Part shown: one piece after another, positions 33,868-44,018 of the stretch | Position numbering within the stretch: position 1 is the first letter of the stretch | Layout: each line of letters opens with the position of its first letter | Assembly (NCBI GenBank): GCA_037384645.1 | Contig: JARRNT010000008.1 | Span: 1 to 44,354 of the forward strand | From: RI-92 sp037384645 | GTDB taxonomy: Bacteria > Pseudomonadota > Gammaproteobacteria > UBA6429 > Thiohalophilaceae | Reading direction: 5' to 3' | DNA length: 44,354 bases | Made by a program: the position numbers and the translations under genes | Notes under the pieces: model-generated | Seen by the model: only the letters and a program-made list of their open reading frames with translations | What the model was told of the DNA's origin: nothing | Databases searched by the model: none

Positions 33868-34809
33868 TCAGGGATGGCTGCCATCGCCCTCCGTCTGCTT
33901 GGGCACGGGCATCAGATGTCTGCGATCGACCTTGAGCGCCAGGACCATGGCACTGGCGACATAAATCGAGGAATAGGTGCCGACGATAATCCCGATGATC
34001 AGTGCCAGTGAAAATCCCCGGATCGATGGGCCACCAAAGAAAAACATTGCAGAAACCACCAACATGGTCGTGAACGAGGTCATTACCGTGCGCGACAGGG
34101 TCTGGTTCATGGCGGCGTTGGTGATTTGCAGGGTCGTGCCTTTGCGCATTTTACGGAAGTTCTCCCGAATTCGATCGTAGACCACCACGGTATCATTCAG
34201 TGAATAACCGATAATGGCCAGTACCGCCGCCAGTACCGTGAGATCGAAAGGCCACTGAAATACCGAGAAAAACCCGATCGTAATGAGCACGTCATGGATC
34301 GTCGCGACGATGGCGCCGAGGGCGAAGCGCCACTCGAAACGCAACATGACGTAAATCATGATGCCACCCAGCGCAAGCAGCATGGCGATACCGCCCTTGT
34401 CACGCAGTTCCTTGCCGACCTTGCTGCCGACAAAGTCGCGACGACGCACATCAATTTGATCCTTGCTGTCTTTTTGCAAAACGGCAATGACTTTGTTCGT
34501 CACTTGAGCCTTGGTCAGCTTGCCCTTGTCCGCGATGCTAATGGTCAGGTCCTTGCCACTCTCACCGATACTTTGCACAACGGCATCCGGATAACCGGCG
34601 GCATCCAGCTCTTTACGTACGGCTTCCGGACTGACGAGATGCTGATAACCCAGTTCGATCTGGATCCCACCCTTGAAGTCCAGGCCCAGATTCAGCCCCT
34701 GATAAATGAGTGAACCGATACTCGTGGTCACCAGGAGTACGGAGAGGATAGCGGCATAACGCCCCTTACCGAGAAAGTCAAAATTTGGGACTTGTTTGAA
34801 AATGCGCAT
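33868..34809 (-). CDS. secF: Protein translocase subunit SecF
   Basis: An RND-like subunit of the SecDF complex that uses the proton gradient to pull proteins through SecYEG. Six membrane spans flank a periplasmic domain. Signatures are GLNLGLDFKGGIQIEL after the first helix, and ALGAIVATIHDVLITIGFFS, GYSLNDTVVVYDRIRENFR and the final NAAMNQTLSRTVMTSFTTM. At 313 aa it fits the family. It follows secD by 15 bp. Confidence 0.97.
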   Translation of the reverse strand: MRIFKQVPNFDFLGKGRYAAILSVLLVTTSIGSLIYQGLNLGLDFKGGIQIELGYQHLVSPEAVRKELDAAGYPDAVVQSIGESGKDLTISIADKGKLTKAQVTNKVIAVLQKDSKDQIDVRRRDFVGSKVGKELRDKGGIAMLLALGGIMIYVMLRFEWRFALGAIVATIHDVLITIGFFSVFQWPFDLTVLAAVLAIIGYSLNDTVVVYDRIRENFRKMRKGTTLQITNAAMNQTLSRTVMTSFTTMLVVSAMFFFGGPSIRGFSLALIIGIIVGTYSSIYVASAMVLALKVDRRHLMPVPKQTEGDGSHP

Positions 34810-34824
34810 GGCAGGCTGATTCCG

Positions 34825-36687
34825 TTAAATTGATAATTTTTTGATGCGTTTGCCGCCCACGATGAGATTGACGACTGCGCGCGTGCCCATGATGGCAGTA
34901 AACATGGACGTGGCGATACCGATTGAGAGCGTCGTGGCGAAACCCTTGACCGGTCCCGTACCCAGCATGAACAACACCATGCCGGCAATCAGGGTCGTGA
35001 CATTGGAGTCAAGGATCGTGGACCAGGCCTTTTCAAAACCGGCGTGAATACTCGCCTGTGGCGTATTACCCAGGTTCATTTCTTCACGAATACGCTCATA
35101 AATAAGCACGTTGGCGTCCACCGCCATACCGACGGTTAACACGATACCGGCGATACCGGGCAGGGTCAGAGTGGCCTGGAAGATCGAGAGAATGGCAACG
35201 ATCAGGACCACGTTGGCCATCAATGCGAGATTGGCCAGCAGACCGAAGCCGCGATACCAGAACACCATGAACACCAGGATGAACAGCATACCGTAAACCA
35301 CGGACTTGATACCCTGTGTAATATTCTGCTTACCCAGGCTTGGACCGACAGAACGCTCTTCCACGATGTGAATTGGCGCGGCCAGCGCACCCGCGCGTAA
35401 CAACAGCGCCAGCTTGGTAGACTCGGCCCGACTCAGCCCGGTGATCTGGAACTGCTTGGAGAAAACACCCTGGATCGTGGCCAGGCTGATCACTTCCGCG
35501 TGCGGCTTGGAAATCGTCTCTGTCTTGCCGTCCTTTTTGACCTTTTCCGTGGTGTATTCGATAAATACCACGGCCATGCGCTTGCCCAGGTTTTCCTTGG
35601 TGTTGTCACCCATGATGCGGGCACCCACCCCATCGAGGGTCACGTTCACCGCCGGCAGGCCTTCCTGGGTCGAGCTCGCGGTGGCATAGGTGATGTTTTT
35701 ACCGGTAATGATGATCTTGTTCTTCAGCAACACCGGCTGCCCGCTACCGCGCATGGTATACAGCTTCGAACCGGGTGCCTTGCCCTGTTCGGCGTCCTGC
35801 ACCGAGTACTTGTCCTGCTCCATGCGAAATTCGAGACTGGCAGTCGCGGTCAGTACATCCATGAGTTCGTCGCTGTTTTGTACGCCCGGGAATTCGGCCA
35901 CGATACGGTCATCGCCCTGGCGCACAATCACCGGTTCCATCAGGCCCTGGTACTTGTCGTCGATACGTTTTTTCAGCACCGTGATAATCTGGGAGATGGT
36001 ATTGGAGTGCAGTTCCTCGACTTTCTGCGGAGACATCACCGCATCCAGATAATACAGCTGCCCCCGATCCGCATTGGTAAAGTTCAGGCTCGGGAAGGCA
36101 CGATGCAGGGCATTGCGTGCCTGTTCGCGCTTATCCGCATTCTGGTATTTCAGTACAATGGTCGAACCGCGAATCACCATGGAACGGGCACGCAGGTTTT
36201 CATCCCGGTGTTTGCGGAAATATTCAAAAATGTCATCGCGATAATTATTCAGCTGCTGACGCAACGCTGTCTTCATATCGATCTCGATCAGGAAGTGCAG
36301 GCCACCGCGAAGGTCCAGTCCCAGGTACATGGGTTTGGCATTGATTGCCTTCAGCCATTTCGGCGTGGTGGGTACATAGTTGATCGCCACGACATACTTA
36401 TTGCCCAGTGCAGTCGTAAGAATCCGCTTGGCGCTGGACTGGTCCTTCTCGTCAGGGAAACGCACCACGATGCCGGTAGGCTTGATCGCCGCCTTTTTAT
36501 AATCAATCTTGGCATCCTTGAGTGTATTCTCAACGCGCTTGAGCACATCCTGATTGATCGGCACATTCCTTGACCCGGCAATCTGCACTGCCGGATCATC
36601 AGGGAACAGATTCGGTGCGGCATAGATTATGCCGAACACCATCACTGCCAGGATGAGAAGGTATTTCCAGAGCGGATATCGATTCAT
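34825..36687 (-). CDS. secD: Protein translocase subunit SecD
   Basis: The partner of SecF, with six spans and a large periplasmic P1 domain. The first helix (YLLILAVMVFGIIYAAPNLF) is followed by YLGLDLRGGLHFLIEIDM, the conserved D1 motif. The C-terminal membrane block has GMAVDANVLIYERIREE with the proton-relay Asp, and FEKAWSTILDSNVTTLIAG. Its 620 aa are normal for gammaproteobacteria. It lies 4 bp after yajC. Confidence 0.98.
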   Translation of the reverse strand: MNRYPLWKYLLILAVMVFGIIYAAPNLFPDDPAVQIAGSRNVPINQDVLKRVENTLKDAKIDYKKAAIKPTGIVVRFPDEKDQSSAKRILTTALGNKYVVAINYVPTTPKWLKAINAKPMYLGLDLRGGLHFLIEIDMKTALRQQLNNYRDDIFEYFRKHRDENLRARSMVIRGSTIVLKYQNADKREQARNALHRAFPSLNFTNADRGQLYYLDAVMSPQKVEELHSNTISQIITVLKKRIDDKYQGLMEPVIVRQGDDRIVAEFPGVQNSDELMDVLTATASLEFRMEQDKYSVQDAEQGKAPGSKLYTMRGSGQPVLLKNKIIITGKNITYATASSTQEGLPAVNVTLDGVGARIMGDNTKENLGKRMAVVFIEYTTEKVKKDGKTETISKPHAEVISLATIQGVFSKQFQITGLSRAESTKLALLLRAGALAAPIHIVEERSVGPSLGKQNITQGIKSVVYGMLFILVFMVFWYRGFGLLANLALMANVVLIVAILSIFQATLTLPGIAGIVLTVGMAVDANVLIYERIREEMNLGNTPQASIHAGFEKAWSTILDSNVTTLIAGMVLFMLGTGPVKGFATTLSIGIATSMFTAIMGTRAVVNLIVGGKRIKKLSI

Positions 36688-36691
36688 GTGA

Positions 36692-37033
36692 TTATTCTTT
36701 TTCTGCTGCTTTCAGACTGCCCTTGGGTAAGACGGTGGAAACGGCTTGACGTTGCAAACGGACCTGGACGCCTTCGGCGATTTCCAGCGTCAGGTACTGA
36801 TCACTTACTTCGACAATCTTACCGAGCATACCGCCGTTGGTGATCACCTCATCGCCCTTGCCAATGGCCTCGACCATTTTGCGATGCTCCTTGGCGCGCT
36901 TTTGCTGTGGCCGTATCAGCAGGAAATAGAACACGGCGATCATTAGCACGAAAAAACCCAGTCCAAAAACCGGATTCTCTGGTTGAGCAGCCGGTGCGGC
37001 CGCTGCATAGGCATTGGAAATAAAGAAGCTCAT
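36692..37033 (-). CDS. yajC: Sec accessory protein YajC
   Basis: A small single-span protein associated with SecDF. The transmembrane helix (FGLGFFVLMIAVFYFLLIRP) is at about residues 23-42, followed by KRAKEHRKMVEAIGKGDEV and a beta-rich cytoplasmic domain. The ATG at 37033 is chosen over a GTG at 37042 because AAGGTG sits six bases upstream of it and would overlap the GTG. This gives 113 aa. It is in the queA-tgt-yajC-secD-secF block. Confidence 0.96.
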   Translation of the reverse strand: MSFFISNAYAAAAPAAQPENPVFGLGFFVLMIAVFYFLLIRPQQKRAKEHRKMVEAIGKGDEVITNGGMLGKIVEVSDQYLTLEIAEGVQVRLQRQAVSTVLPKGSLKAAEKE

Positions 37034-37080
37034 AATTGACACCTTAATGGTTAAAATTTGGCCTTTAAATTCGGGCCGTA

Positions 37081-38196
37081 TTATGACATAGCTTGACGGC
37101 GCTTTTCCCGCTTTTGATAAAAATCGGTAATGAATTCCGTCAAGGTTTGTTGCGAAATCGCCTCACGCAGACCGCGCATCAGGGTCTGGTAGTAGTACAG
37201 ATTGTGTATCGTGTTGAGTCGGGCCCCCAGGATCTCGCCGACCTTGTCGAGGTGCCGCAGGTAAGCGCGGCTATAATTGCGGCAGGTATAACAATCACAG
37301 GCCGGATCCAGCGGGCGGGTATCGCTCTGATACTGGCTGTTACGGATACGTACCACGCCTTCACTGGTAAAAAGATGGCCGTTTCGGGCATTCCGCGTGG
37401 GCAGGACACAATCAAACATGTCGATGCCACGGCGTACCGCCTCGACGATATCCTCCGGGGTCCCGACCCCCATTAAATAACGCGGTTTGTCCGTGGGCAT
37501 GTGTTGCGTCAGGCTATCCAGGACGGCCAACATCTCCTGCTTGGGTTCGCCAACCGACAGGCCGCCGATGGCGTAACCATCGAACCCGATTGCCACCAGC
37601 CCGTCGAGCGAGCGACGGCGCAGTGCCGGATACATACCGCCCTGCACGATGCCGAACAACGCGGCCGGGTTGTCGCCATGCGCCTGCTTGCTGCGCGCCG
37701 CCCAGCGCAGAGACAACTCCATGGAGCTGCGCGCCTGTGCTTCGGTTGCGGGATATGGCGTACATTCATCGAAAATCATGACGATGTCCGAACCCAGTTC
37801 GCGTTGCACCTGCATGGAGATTTCCGGGGTCAATTCCACCTTCGCCCCGTCCACGGGCGAGGCAAACGTGACGCCCTGCTCGTTTATCTTGCGCAGATCG
37901 CCCAGGCTCCAGACCTGAAAACCACCTGAATCGGTCAGGATCGGCCCGCGCCAGTGCATAAAATCATGCAGATCGCCGTGTGCACGCACGATTGCCGTTC
38001 CCGGTCGCAGCATCAGGTGGAAAGTGTTGCCCAGAATGATTTGCGCGCCGCTGGCTGTCAGTTCTTCGGGGGTCATGGCCTTGACCGTGCCATAGGTACC
38101 CACCGGCATAAACGCCGGGGTTTCCACGACACCCCGGGCAAAACTCAATTGCCCACGACGTGCCTGGCCATCGGTCTGTTGCAGAACATATTGCAT
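37081..38196 (-). CDS. tgt: tRNA-guanine transglycosylase
   Basis: Exchanges guanine 34 for preQ1 in tRNAs that read NAU/NAC. Catalytic and substrate motifs are present: Asp89 in LTDSGGFQVWSL, GIVQGG, AIGGLSVGEP and the nucleophile region FDCVLPTRNARNG. The zinc site ACDCYTC is followed by a conserved His in YLRHL and beyond. Its 371 aa are normal. It lies 60 bp after queA, with which it acts in queuosine synthesis. Confidence 0.98.
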   Translation of the reverse strand: MQYVLQQTDGQARRGQLSFARGVVETPAFMPVGTYGTVKAMTPEELTASGAQIILGNTFHLMLRPGTAIVRAHGDLHDFMHWRGPILTDSGGFQVWSLGDLRKINEQGVTFASPVDGAKVELTPEISMQVQRELGSDIVMIFDECTPYPATEAQARSSMELSLRWAARSKQAHGDNPAALFGIVQGGMYPALRRRSLDGLVAIGFDGYAIGGLSVGEPKQEMLAVLDSLTQHMPTDKPRYLMGVGTPEDIVEAVRRGIDMFDCVLPTRNARNGHLFTSEGVVRIRNSQYQSDTRPLDPACDCYTCRNYSRAYLRHLDKVGEILGARLNTIHNLYYYQTLMRGLREAISQQTLTEFITDFYQKREKRRQAMS

Positions 38197-38256
38197 TTAA
38201 TTTCTGTTTATTGCCAACCTGGATGATGGATGCAAAATACGTTTATCAATCGGCAT

Positions 38257-39276
38257 TCAGCGCTGAATAAACATGGCATCACCGTAACTGAAGAAGCGAT
38301 AACCCGCGTCCACGGCATGATGGTAGGCGCGCATCACATTCTCATACCCGGCGAAGGCGCATACTAGCATGAGCAAAGTCGATTCCGGCAAGTGAAAATT
38401 CGTCAGCAAACTGTCGACCACCCTGAATTCAAAACCGGGAGTAATAAAAATATCCGTCTCACCTTCAAATGCCGATAATTGTCCGGACAACGCGGCTGAC
38501 TCCAGGCTACGAACCGTGGTTGTGCCAACGGCAACTACCCGTCTGCCTGCATTTTTCGTTGCCTGGATCGCCTCGACCACGGATGACGGTACGCGGATCC
38601 ACTCCTTATGCATCTTGTGTTCAGCGATGTTATCAACCCGCACCGGCTGGAATGTCCCGGCACCAACGTGCAGGGTAAGCCAGGCCAGCTTCACTCCCTT
38701 GCCCTCTAACTTGTCCAGGATATCCTGACTGAAATGCAATCCGGCTGTCGGTGCGGCCACGGCACCGGCGTGTCTTGCGTAGACGGTCTGGTATCGCTCC
38801 CGATCAGCTTGTTCATCACTGCGTTCTATATACGGCGGTAAGGGCATTTGCCCGATGGTCTCAAGCACCTGCATTGCAGAGTCCGCGCCGCTAAAGCGTA
38901 AACGATAAAACGGCATATCACGGCCAATCACATCGGCCGTGTATCGCTCATCAAAGTACAGTCGACTGCCTGGTTTCGGTGCCTTGCTGGCGCGAATTTG
39001 TGCCAACACTTCGTGTTCACCCAGCATGCGCTCGATCAAAACCTCGACCTGTCCACCACTGTCCTTGCGACCATACAGGCGTGCCGGGATCACCCGGGTG
39101 TCGTTCATGACCAGGAGATCGCCCGGCTCAATTAAGTCGACGATGTCGGGGAATTGCCGGTCTGCATAATCTCCGCGCTGATCCAGAAACAGCAAACGAC
39201 TGTCCGTGCGCTGAGCAGCAGGATACTGTGCAACCAGGTGCCCGGGCAGTTCAAAGTAAAAATCTGACAGTTTCAT
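38257..39276 (-). CDS. queA: SAM:tRNA ribosyltransferase-isomerase QueA
   Basis: Adds the epoxycyclopentane ring from SAM to preQ1-tRNA, forming epoxyqueuosine. Family motifs seen are MKLSDFYFELPGHLVAQYP at the start, LLVMNDTRVIPARLYG, AAPTAGLHFS, LTLHVGAGTFQPV, TTTVRSLE and LLTNFHLPESTLLMLV. It is 339 aa from the ATG at 39276; TTG and GTG codons lie just upstream in frame. The ribosome-binding site is weak. Confidence 0.97.
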   Translation of the reverse strand: MKLSDFYFELPGHLVAQYPAAQRTDSRLLFLDQRGDYADRQFPDIVDLIEPGDLLVMNDTRVIPARLYGRKDSGGQVEVLIERMLGEHEVLAQIRASKAPKPGSRLYFDERYTADVIGRDMPFYRLRFSGADSAMQVLETIGQMPLPPYIERSDEQADRERYQTVYARHAGAVAAPTAGLHFSQDILDKLEGKGVKLAWLTLHVGAGTFQPVRVDNIAEHKMHKEWIRVPSSVVEAIQATKNAGRRVVAVGTTTVRSLESAALSGQLSAFEGETDIFITPGFEFRVVDSLLTNFHLPESTLLMLVCAFAGYENVMRAYHHAVDAGYRFFSYGDAMFIQR

Positions 39277-39335
39277 CAACACCAACCCGACCGACGAGGT
39301 ACCGTGGCAATCATGGCAAACAATGCGGAACGTGA

Positions 39336-42179
39336 TTAACCGGTATTACGCATGCCAGCAGCAATGGCATTGATCGTGCGCAACAGGGGATCCAGCCATT
39401 GCGCCCGCTCCTCTTCACTGACATTTTCATCGCGGTAACGTCGGATCAACATCAGCTGGATCTGGTTCAGGGGATCAAGATAGGGATTACGTCGGTTAAG
39501 TGATAATGCCAGCTGCGGGGTTTCAGCCATCAGGAAAGGTAATTGCGCCACGGACAGGACATAGCGCACAGTACAATCGTATTCCTGACGTATGGCCTGA
39601 TAGATATCTTCGGCCTGGGATTTGTTCTGACACAGGCTGATATAGGTATGGGCAATACGCATATCCGCCTTGAACAACGACATCTGTGTGTTACTCAGCA
39701 GCGAACGGAAGAAAGGCCAGTTTTTATACATTTCCTGCAGCTGCCTGGTGCGTTCGCTTCGATCGTTACTCCATTTGCTCAATGCAGAACCGATACCGTA
39801 CCAGGCGGGCAAGGTATGCCGTGATTGCGCCCAGCCAAAGACCCAGCCGATGGCGCGTACAGAACCTTTGGAACGATCGGTCTTTTTGCGATGCGAGGGC
39901 CGTGAACCGATATTCATCAGGGCAATCTCGGAAACCGGTGTCGCTTCATAAAAATAATCCAGGAAGCCCGGAGTCCTGTCGGTCAACTCGCGATACTGTT
40001 GCTCACCGATATCAGCAAGTTCTTTCATGATACGGCGATATTCCTGGTTGTCCGGTTCGACCGGTTGTATCAGGTTCGTGCTGGCCTTGAGCAATCCGCT
40101 CACACCCATGGTCAATTCGTAGACTGCAGTTTCCTGGTTACTGTATTTGTATGACAGGACTTCACCCTGTTCGGTGAACTTGATCTCACCGTGTACCGTT
40201 CCGGCAGGTTGTGCCAGGATGGAGTCATAGGTCGGTCCACCACCACGGCCAATGGTGCCACCGCGACCATGGAATAAACGACACTGGATATTCCGCTCCC
40301 TGGTCAGGCTGGTGATTTTCTGCTGGGCCTGATACAGGCTCCAGCTGGAAGACAAAATACCGCCGTCCTTACAGGAATCCGAATAGCCCAGCATAACTTC
40401 CTGTTTGTTACCCGATGCCTTGAGCAGCTCGGCGTAGGTCGGGTTATCCAGCAACTGGGTCATCACCGGTTCAATATGCGCAAGGTCATTGATAGTCTCG
40501 AACAGCGGTGAAATACGCACGTGACAGAACCAGCTGTCATTCTCGTAGCCGGCAAGGCCGGCTGTCCAGGCCAGAAACATGACTTCCATGACATGGCTGG
40601 CTGCATGCGTCATCGAGATGACGTAGTTACCGAAGGCGTTGGGGCTGACTTCCTTGCGCATATTCACGATCACCTCGAATAATTCGAGCGTTTCGCGTGA
40701 TATTTCACTGAGAATTTCTTTATTGATAGCTGGCTTGGAGGCACTCAGGTATTTGGCGAGAATCTCCATGCGTTCCTGTTCGCCCAGAGCATGATAATCG
40801 CTCACACCCAATTGTCGCAGTACTTCGTGGACGGCTTCTGTATGCACCGTGGATTCCTGACGCAGGTCCAGCTTGGTCAGGTAAAAACCGAAGGTCTCCA
40901 CCAGGCGGATCATATCCTTGAGTTCGCCATCGGCAATAATCGCATCACCGTGACCAATTAGCGAATCGCGGATCAAATAGAGGTCATCCAGCAATTCCTG
41001 TTCGTACTGATAACCACAACCATTTTTACTCGGTTCCATCCCTTCTATTCGCTGCTCGATAGCGTGCAAGGTACATAGCAGGCGTTGATGCATGATGTAG
41101 AGTTTGCGTCGGTAGGGTTCGGTCCGGAACCGATCCGGACTGCTGGCAAAGGTTTCCGGTACCTGTTGCTCATCCGCGGCGAGGCTCTGCATAAACGCCT
41201 CGCTGGGAGTGCAAAACCGATCTGAATAGGGCAACGAGTTAGAAAGGCTGATGATACGCCTTTCATACTCGACCAGGGCTTCACGCGCCTTCAGGCGCAG
41301 GGCCATGACCGTGGTCTGCGGTTTAACAAAGGGATTACCGTCGCGGTCGCCACCGATCCAGGAGCCGAAGCGGATAAAACTGGGTACTGTAACCGCCTGG
41401 TTGTTCTCATCAGCCTCAGAAAAGGCTGCTTGCGCGGCACGTTCCATGTTGCGATAGACCTTCGGCACGGCGACGAAAAGACATTTTTTGAAATAATGCA
41501 GACCGTTTTTAACCTCGTCGATGACCTGCAGGCGGCGTTCGCGTACCTCGTTGGTCATGTACAGCAATCTGATCTGGCGCTTGAGCTCGTCACCAACCTG
41601 GGCACGTTCATTCGGCGTCAACGATTCATTGAGCTTTTCGCTGATTTCGAAAATACGTCGCAAGCCTTCCATCACGGTGCGCCGTTTGGATTCTGTCGGG
41701 TGCGCCGTGATAACCGGTATATAGGCCAGGCTATCGAACAGAGTCTGCATCTGTTCCTGGCTAAAACCCTGCGTCTTCAGATCGGCAAACGTCTGTTTGA
41801 AGGAACCTTTCCAGCGCGGTCCACTCTTATCTACATCTTTGCGGCGTTGCACATGACTGTAGGTTTCTTCGGCAATATTGACCAGACTGAAGTAAATACT
41901 GAATGCACGAACAACATGGGTGAGCGTTTCCGCATCAAGCGTCTCAATTAACCGCGACAGACGCCCGCGTTTAGTGAGATTGTCCTGCTTGCGCAAGCTG
42001 ATATGTCCCTTGCGCAGGGCCTCCACAGCGGCGAATGCCCGCTGGCCGGCATGTTCCCGTAAAACCTCACCGAGAATATTGCCGAACAACTTGACCTGAC
42101 GTCGTAACAGCTTGTCTTTGACCAGGTTTGTCGGAATTTCGGTTTTGGCACTCGGGAATGTTTTAATTTCAGCGGTCAT
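39336..42179 (-). CDS. ppc: Phosphoenolpyruvate carboxylase
   Basis: Fixes bicarbonate onto PEP to make oxaloacetate, replenishing the TCA cycle. The catalytic His160 is in ITAHPTESKRRTV. The mobile loop is FHGRGGTIGRGGGPTY. SYKYSNQETA and the C-terminal RRYRDEN and RNTG end, where aspartate inhibition acts, are also conserved. Its 947 aa are slightly longer than E. coli Ppc. It is monocistronic and divergent from pgi. Confidence 0.98.
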   Translation of the reverse strand: MTAEIKTFPSAKTEIPTNLVKDKLLRRQVKLFGNILGEVLREHAGQRAFAAVEALRKGHISLRKQDNLTKRGRLSRLIETLDAETLTHVVRAFSIYFSLVNIAEETYSHVQRRKDVDKSGPRWKGSFKQTFADLKTQGFSQEQMQTLFDSLAYIPVITAHPTESKRRTVMEGLRRIFEISEKLNESLTPNERAQVGDELKRQIRLLYMTNEVRERRLQVIDEVKNGLHYFKKCLFVAVPKVYRNMERAAQAAFSEADENNQAVTVPSFIRFGSWIGGDRDGNPFVKPQTTVMALRLKAREALVEYERRIISLSNSLPYSDRFCTPSEAFMQSLAADEQQVPETFASSPDRFRTEPYRRKLYIMHQRLLCTLHAIEQRIEGMEPSKNGCGYQYEQELLDDLYLIRDSLIGHGDAIIADGELKDMIRLVETFGFYLTKLDLRQESTVHTEAVHEVLRQLGVSDYHALGEQERMEILAKYLSASKPAINKEILSEISRETLELFEVIVNMRKEVSPNAFGNYVISMTHAASHVMEVMFLAWTAGLAGYENDSWFCHVRISPLFETINDLAHIEPVMTQLLDNPTYAELLKASGNKQEVMLGYSDSCKDGGILSSSWSLYQAQQKITSLTRERNIQCRLFHGRGGTIGRGGGPTYDSILAQPAGTVHGEIKFTEQGEVLSYKYSNQETAVYELTMGVSGLLKASTNLIQPVEPDNQEYRRIMKELADIGEQQYRELTDRTPGFLDYFYEATPVSEIALMNIGSRPSHRKKTDRSKGSVRAIGWVFGWAQSRHTLPAWYGIGSALSKWSNDRSERTRQLQEMYKNWPFFRSLLSNTQMSLFKADMRIAHTYISLCQNKSQAEDIYQAIRQEYDCTVRYVLSVAQLPFLMAETPQLALSLNRRNPYLDPLNQIQLMLIRRYRDENVSEEERAQWLDPLLRTINAIAAGMRNTG

Positions 42180-42209
42180 TATGCAGTCACAATCTATTTG
42201 AACGGACGC

Positions 42210-42215
42210 ATTATA
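42210..42215 (-). promoter_or_regulatory. Candidate -10 of ppc
   Basis: A perfect TATAAT on the minus strand, 30 bases before the ppc ATG, in the AT-rich gap between divergent ppc and pgi. No good -35 at 16-18 bp is visible, so it may need an activator or be coincidental. Confidence 0.35.
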
Positions 42216-42312
42216 CTATGAACATACCCCCAATTACCTAATGGCATAATTTGTGAATAGACATTTTGTAAACAGACAATGCATGATAAAATTCCAACAA
42301 GGATAGATAGTT

Positions 42313-43923
42313 ATGTCTAAACTCACCTCTTCCCCCGCCTGGCAGGCCCTGCAGGCCCACTACCGGCAGGTATGCGATCTGCAGATGCGCCAGCTGTTTG
42401 AGCAGGACTCGAACCGCTTCGAGCGCTTTTCCCTGAAACTTGACGACCTCCTGTTCGATTTCTCGAAAAACCGAATCACCCCTGAAACGCTCGACCTGCT
42501 GCTTGAACTGATGTTCAATGGCGATATCATCAACAATACCGAGCATCGCGCCGTGTTGCATGTTGCCCTGCGCAATCGCTCAAATCGCCCCATCCAGGTG
42601 CAGGACAAGGACGTCATGCCCGAAGTCAATGCAATGCTGGAGAAAATGCGTGACTTCAGCGAACGGGTCCGCAACGGAGAATGGCGGGGTTACAGTAACA
42701 AGCGGATCACGGATATTGTGAATATTGGCGTCGGCGGATCGGACCTGGGCCCGGTCATGGCGACGGAGGCGTTAAGACCCTATGCCAGCCGCGAACTTGG
42801 CATTCACTTCGTTTCCAATGTCGATGAGAATCTCGTCAACGATGTTCTGGCCGAACTCGACCCGGAAACCACCCTGTTCATCGTCGTCTCGAAAACCTTC
42901 ACTACCCAGGAAACGCTGACCAACGCGGAAACCGCGCGCGACTGGTTCCTGGCCCATCACGCAGATACTGCCGCTATCACGAAGCATTTTGTTGCCGTAT
43001 CGGACAATACCGAGGCTGCCAGCAAATTCGGTATTCACCCGGATAATATTTTTAAAATGTGGGATTGGGTTGGCGGTCGCTATTCCATGTGGTCTGCAGT
43101 CGGTCTGATAATCGTATGCGCGATCGGCATGGATAATTTTGAACTCATGTTGCAGGGTGCGCACGACATGGATGAGCACTTTCGCACGACTCCGCTAGAG
43201 CAAAACATGCCCGTCATTCTTGCCCTGATTGGCATCTGGTACAATAATTTTTTCCACAGCCAGACTTATGCGGTGTTGCCCTATGATCAGCACCTGCGTT
43301 ACCTGCCAAGCTACCTGCAGCAGGCCGACATGGAGAGCAATGGCAAGCGTGTCGACCGCAACGGACAACCGGTTGACTATACAACCGGCCCCATCGTGTT
43401 TGGTTCCGTGGGCAACAACGGCCAGCACGCCTTTTATCAGCTCATGCACCAGGGTAAAAAACTGATTCCCGCCGACATCATCGCAGCGGCAGTTAACCTG
43501 AAAAACAACCCGAAACATCACGATATTCTCATGGCCAACGTCTTTGCCCAGGCCGAAGCCTTTATGCGCGGCAAGACCGAATCGGAAGTTCGCCAGGAAC
43601 TCCAGGCGCAGGGGCTTGAGGCTGACGCGCTGGAAGCGCTGCTACCTTACAAGGTATTTACCGGTAACCGGCCAAGCAACCTGATCCTGTTTCGCACGCT
43701 TGATCCGAGGACACTGGGACGCCTGATCGCCCTGTACGAACATAAATACTTCGTTCAGGGCATCGTCTGGAACATCAATTCCTTCGATCAGTGGGGTGTG
43801 GAGCTGGGCAAGCAACTGGCCAAAACCGTGTTAAGCGAGCTCCAGGATGACACAACCGTGACAACACATGATACCTCGACCAACGGCCTGATTAATTACT
43901 ACAAGAAACTGCGTAAAGACTAA
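42313..43923 (+). CDS. pgi: Glucose-6-phosphate isomerase
   Basis: Interconverts glucose-6-phosphate and fructose-6-phosphate. The family signature DWVGGRYSMWSAVGL is present, as are IGVGGSDLGP, VVSKTFTTQET, the His of PKHHDIL and the C-terminal INSFDQWGVELGKQLAK with the catalytic Lys. At the motif that reads GEPGTNGQHA in E. coli and mammals this protein has GSVGNNGQHA, so Ser365 replaces the usual catalytic Glu. Related substitutions occur in other proteobacterial Pgi, from memory. It is 536 aa, with AAGGA nine bases before the ATG. Confidence 0.96.
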   Translation: MSKLTSSPAWQALQAHYRQVCDLQMRQLFEQDSNRFERFSLKLDDLLFDFSKNRITPETLDLLLELMFNGDIINNTEHRAVLHVALRNRSNRPIQVQDKDVMPEVNAMLEKMRDFSERVRNGEWRGYSNKRITDIVNIGVGGSDLGPVMATEALRPYASRELGIHFVSNVDENLVNDVLAELDPETTLFIVVSKTFTTQETLTNAETARDWFLAHHADTAAITKHFVAVSDNTEAASKFGIHPDNIFKMWDWVGGRYSMWSAVGLIIVCAIGMDNFELMLQGAHDMDEHFRTTPLEQNMPVILALIGIWYNNFFHSQTYAVLPYDQHLRYLPSYLQQADMESNGKRVDRNGQPVDYTTGPIVFGSVGNNGQHAFYQLMHQGKKLIPADIIAAAVNLKNNPKHHDILMANVFAQAEAFMRGKTESEVRQELQAQGLEADALEALLPYKVFTGNRPSNLILFRTLDPRTLGRLIALYEHKYFVQGIVWNINSFDQWGVELGKQLAKTVLSELQDDTTVTTHDTSTNGLINYYKKLRKD

Positions 43924-43971
43924 AACGGCTAATTGCGCAAATATTCGCTAAGAATTTATTAGAGAAATAAG

Positions 43972-43998
43972 AAAAGGCCGCACAACGTGCGGCCTTTT
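43972..43998. terminator. Bidirectional Rho-independent terminator
   Basis: AAAAGGCCGCAC pairs perfectly with GTGCGGCCTTTT around AAC. The flanking A and T runs allow termination both of pgi (plus) and of the convergent DsrE-like gene (minus). Confidence 0.9.
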
Positions 43999-44018
43999 AA
44001 TTACTGCTTCAGGTTTAC

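Noticed and set aside
35500..36573. 357-codon plus-strand frame opposite secD
   Set aside because: Antisense shadow of secD with no domain or start signal.
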